A stretch of DNA of 7,245 nt, from positions 1 to 7,245 of the forward strand of contig JAMDAP010000043.1 of assembly GCA_023484675.1 (NCBI GenBank), in the 5' to 3' direction. Under the pieces are notes generated by a model. It had not been told where the DNA came from. It did no database searches and saw only the letters and a list, made by a program, of their open reading frames with translations. Of the stretch, positions 6,145 through 7,245 are shown piece by piece. This DNA is from Bacillota bacterium (GTDB taxonomy: Bacteria > Bacillota_E > Symbiobacteriia > JAMDAP01). A program made the translations under genes and the position numbers. Within the stretch, counting starts at the first letter, position 1, and each line of letters opens with the position of its first letter.

Positions 6145-6174
6145 ATTATATTCAGTGTTAGTTTTTTCTGTCAA
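6145..6174 (-). promoter_or_regulatory. Near-perfect vegetative promoter downstream of recX
   Basis: Minus-strand TTGACA (6169-6174) and TATAAT (6145-6150), both perfect consensus, with an 18-bp spacer that includes an A6 run. The spacer is one base longer than optimal. Predicted start of transcription is about 6137-6138, at AGGG. The -35 sits right after the recX stop codon. It drives the structured RNA and, by read-through of its terminator, rny. It stands out as AT-rich against its GC-rich surroundings. Confidence 0.93.
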
Positions 6175-6177
6175 GGT

Positions 6178-6858
6178 TCATTCCACTGGTTCGTCGCCCA
6201 ACCACGCCGGCTCGGGCGCATCCGCGCCCATTTCCGCGGCTACTCGCCGGACAGCAGCCCAACAAACGCCGGCGGCAAAGCCGCGGCGGGCCAGGTACCC
6301 GAGCAACTTGCGCCGGCCCTCCTCCGGCGCCAACTTGGCCAGCCGGGGCCAGTGCGCGCGGGCCGCCTGCAGCGCCAGCTCCTCCTCGCTCTTGCCCGCC
6401 AGGGCGGATTGCACCGCTTCCTGAGCCGTCTCCCGATTTACTCCCTTGACCGCGAGTTCCTGCAGCAGTGCCCTCCGGCCCATGGGCCGCTCCGACAACC
6501 GCGCCGATACGTAGCTCTCGGAGTAGGACGCGTCGTTGAGCAGGCCGGCGCGACCGAGCCCCGCCAGGGTCTTCTCAATGACGTCCGGCGCAAAGCCCTT
6601 GCGCTCAAGGCGGTCCACCATCTGCCGCTCCGACCGCGCCGCCCGGCTGAGCAGGTCCAGGGCGTACTCCCTAGCCCGCACCGTCTCCTGCAGCCGCGCC
6701 GCGTCCAGGAGGGCCTGCTCGTCGATCTCCTGGCCGGGTTTGAGGCCCAGGCGCAGGACCACCTCCGCCAGCAGTTTCAAGCTGTCGCCGCTGTCCAGCT
6801 CGACCTCGCACCGCCCGGATCGCCCCTTGAGCTGCCGGATACCGGTGATGCGTACCAA
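6178..6858 (-). CDS. recX: Regulatory protein RecX
   Basis: Binds RecA filaments and modulates recombinase activity. The 226-residue product has the helical RecX repeat architecture. Recognisable segments are AREYALDLLSRAARSERQMVDRLERKGF (around 63-90), a following VIEKTLAGLGRAGLLNDASYSESYV stretch, RPMGRRALLQELAVKGV (about 125-141) and a final GYLARRGF-type helix near 187-194. I chose TTG at 6858, which has GGAG eight bases upstream and yields the family-like beginning MVRITGI. A GTG three codons earlier (6867) overlaps that GGAG and has no site of its own. The gene follows recA by about 54 bases across a GC hairpin, the usual recA-recX arrangement. It is probably transcribed by read-through from recA. 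Confidence 0.95.
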   Translation of the reverse strand: MVRITGIRQLKGRSGRCEVELDSGDSLKLLAEVVLRLGLKPGQEIDEQALLDAARLQETVRAREYALDLLSRAARSERQMVDRLERKGFAPDVIEKTLAGLGRAGLLNDASYSESYVSARLSERPMGRRALLQELAVKGVNRETAQEAVQSALAGKSEEELALQAARAHWPRLAKLAPEEGRRKLLGYLARRGFAAGVCWAAVRRVAAEMGADAPEPAWLGDEPVE

Positions 6859-6875
6859 CCCACTCACTCCGTATG

Positions 6876-6903
6876 CAAACAGCCCCCGACGCAGGCCGGG
6901 GGC
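6876..6903 (-). terminator. Weak terminator-like hairpin between recA and recX
   Basis: On the minus strand GCCCCCG (6897-6903) pairs with CGGGGGC (6882-6888) around an 8-base loop, followed by TGTTTG rather than a full T-run. This very stable stem with a poor tail would be expected to end only some transcripts. In E. coli a terminator between recA and recX keeps RecX far less abundant than RecA, and the same logic would fit here. The hairpin itself is certain; its efficiency is a guess. Confidence 0.6.
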
Positions 6904-6912
6904 CGTCCTTCG

Positions 6913-7245
6913 TTATTCGCCTTCGGAGCTGCTGGCCGAGGACACCTTGACCGCTCCCAAGGCAAGAGACTCGCGGATCTTCTGCTCGACCTCCAGGGCC
7001 ACCGCCGGATTCTGCTTGAGGAAGTCGCGCACGTTCTCCCGGCCCTGGCCAAGCCGCTGCTCGCCGTAGGAGAACCAGGCGCCGGCCTTCTGGATGATAC
7101 CGGCGTCCACGGCCACGTCGATGAGGCTGCCCTCGCGGGAGATGCCCTCGGCATACATGATGTCGATCTCCGCCTGCTTGAAAGGCGGCGCCACCTTGTT
7201 CTTGACTACCTTGACCCGGACCCGGCTGCCCACCATCTCGTTCCC
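6913..7245 (-). CDS. recA: Recombinase RecA, C-terminal 110 residues
   Basis: The DNA strand-exchange recombinase that also triggers LexA self-cleavage in the SOS response. Only the end is present: the reading frame is open to the window edge and begins [17 protein letters not shown]. The conserved core stretch follows ([18 protein letters not shown], then [11 protein letters not shown] and [17 protein letters not shown]). A short C-terminal domain ([21 protein letters not shown]) and a Ser/Glu-rich tail (SSASSSEGE) close the protein. The ATP-binding Walker motifs lie outside. The stop is TAA at 6913-6915. The acidic C-terminal tail is typical of RecA and is known to modulate its DNA binding. 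Confidence 0.98.
   Translation of the reverse strand, partial: GNEMVGSRVRVKVVKNKVAPPFKQAEIDIMYAEGISREGSLIDVAVDAGIIQKAGAWFSYGEQRLGQGRENVRDFLKQNPAVALEVEQKIRESLALGAVKVSSASSSEGE

Overview
This window reads as a stretch of chromosome from a GC-rich, probably endospore-forming Firmicute of the clostridial or deep-branching thermophile type. That is an inference from four things: the recA-recX-rny-ymdB-spoVS gene order, an almost unaltered SpoVS, strong AAGGAGG-type ribosome binding sites with several TTG starts, and classic GC-hairpin plus T-run terminators. No genus is identifiable. Every supported gene lies on the minus strand, so the transcriptional order runs from high to low coordinates. I see no insertion sequence, CRISPR array, tRNA, rRNA or prophage gene.

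Layout in transcriptional order: the 3' end of recA (cut by the window edge); a GC hairpin; recX; a 250-base gap with a near-perfect vegetative promoter, a long self-complementary transcribed region and a strong intrinsic terminator ending about 40 bases before the next start codon; rny (RNase Y); a 214-base gap with three consecutive hairpins; an unrecognised gene for a 173-residue acidic protein, followed by its own terminator; ymdB (metallophosphoesterase / cyclic phosphodiesterase); a terminator; spoVS as a single-gene unit; a second terminator; a membrane-dipeptidase-family (M19) metallopeptidase; and the 5' two thirds of a leucyl aminopeptidase (M17), cut by the other window edge.

The genes form functional blocks. 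RecA and RecX are the recombinase and its modulator. RNase Y and YmdB are RNA-turnover and signalling enzymes, with an uncharacterised protein encoded between them. SpoVS is a small Alba-like regulator of sporulation and septation. The two metallopeptidases form a likely peptide-degradation operon. The most interesting part is the recX-rny gap. The strong promoter drives a roughly 170-nt RNA whose ends pair with each other, using the same bases as the terminator's 5' arm, and there is no room for a separate rny promoter after the terminator. This is either a 6S-like small RNA gene from which rny is reached by read-through, or an attenuator controlling rny. The uncharacterised protein between rny and ymdB is the second point of interest.
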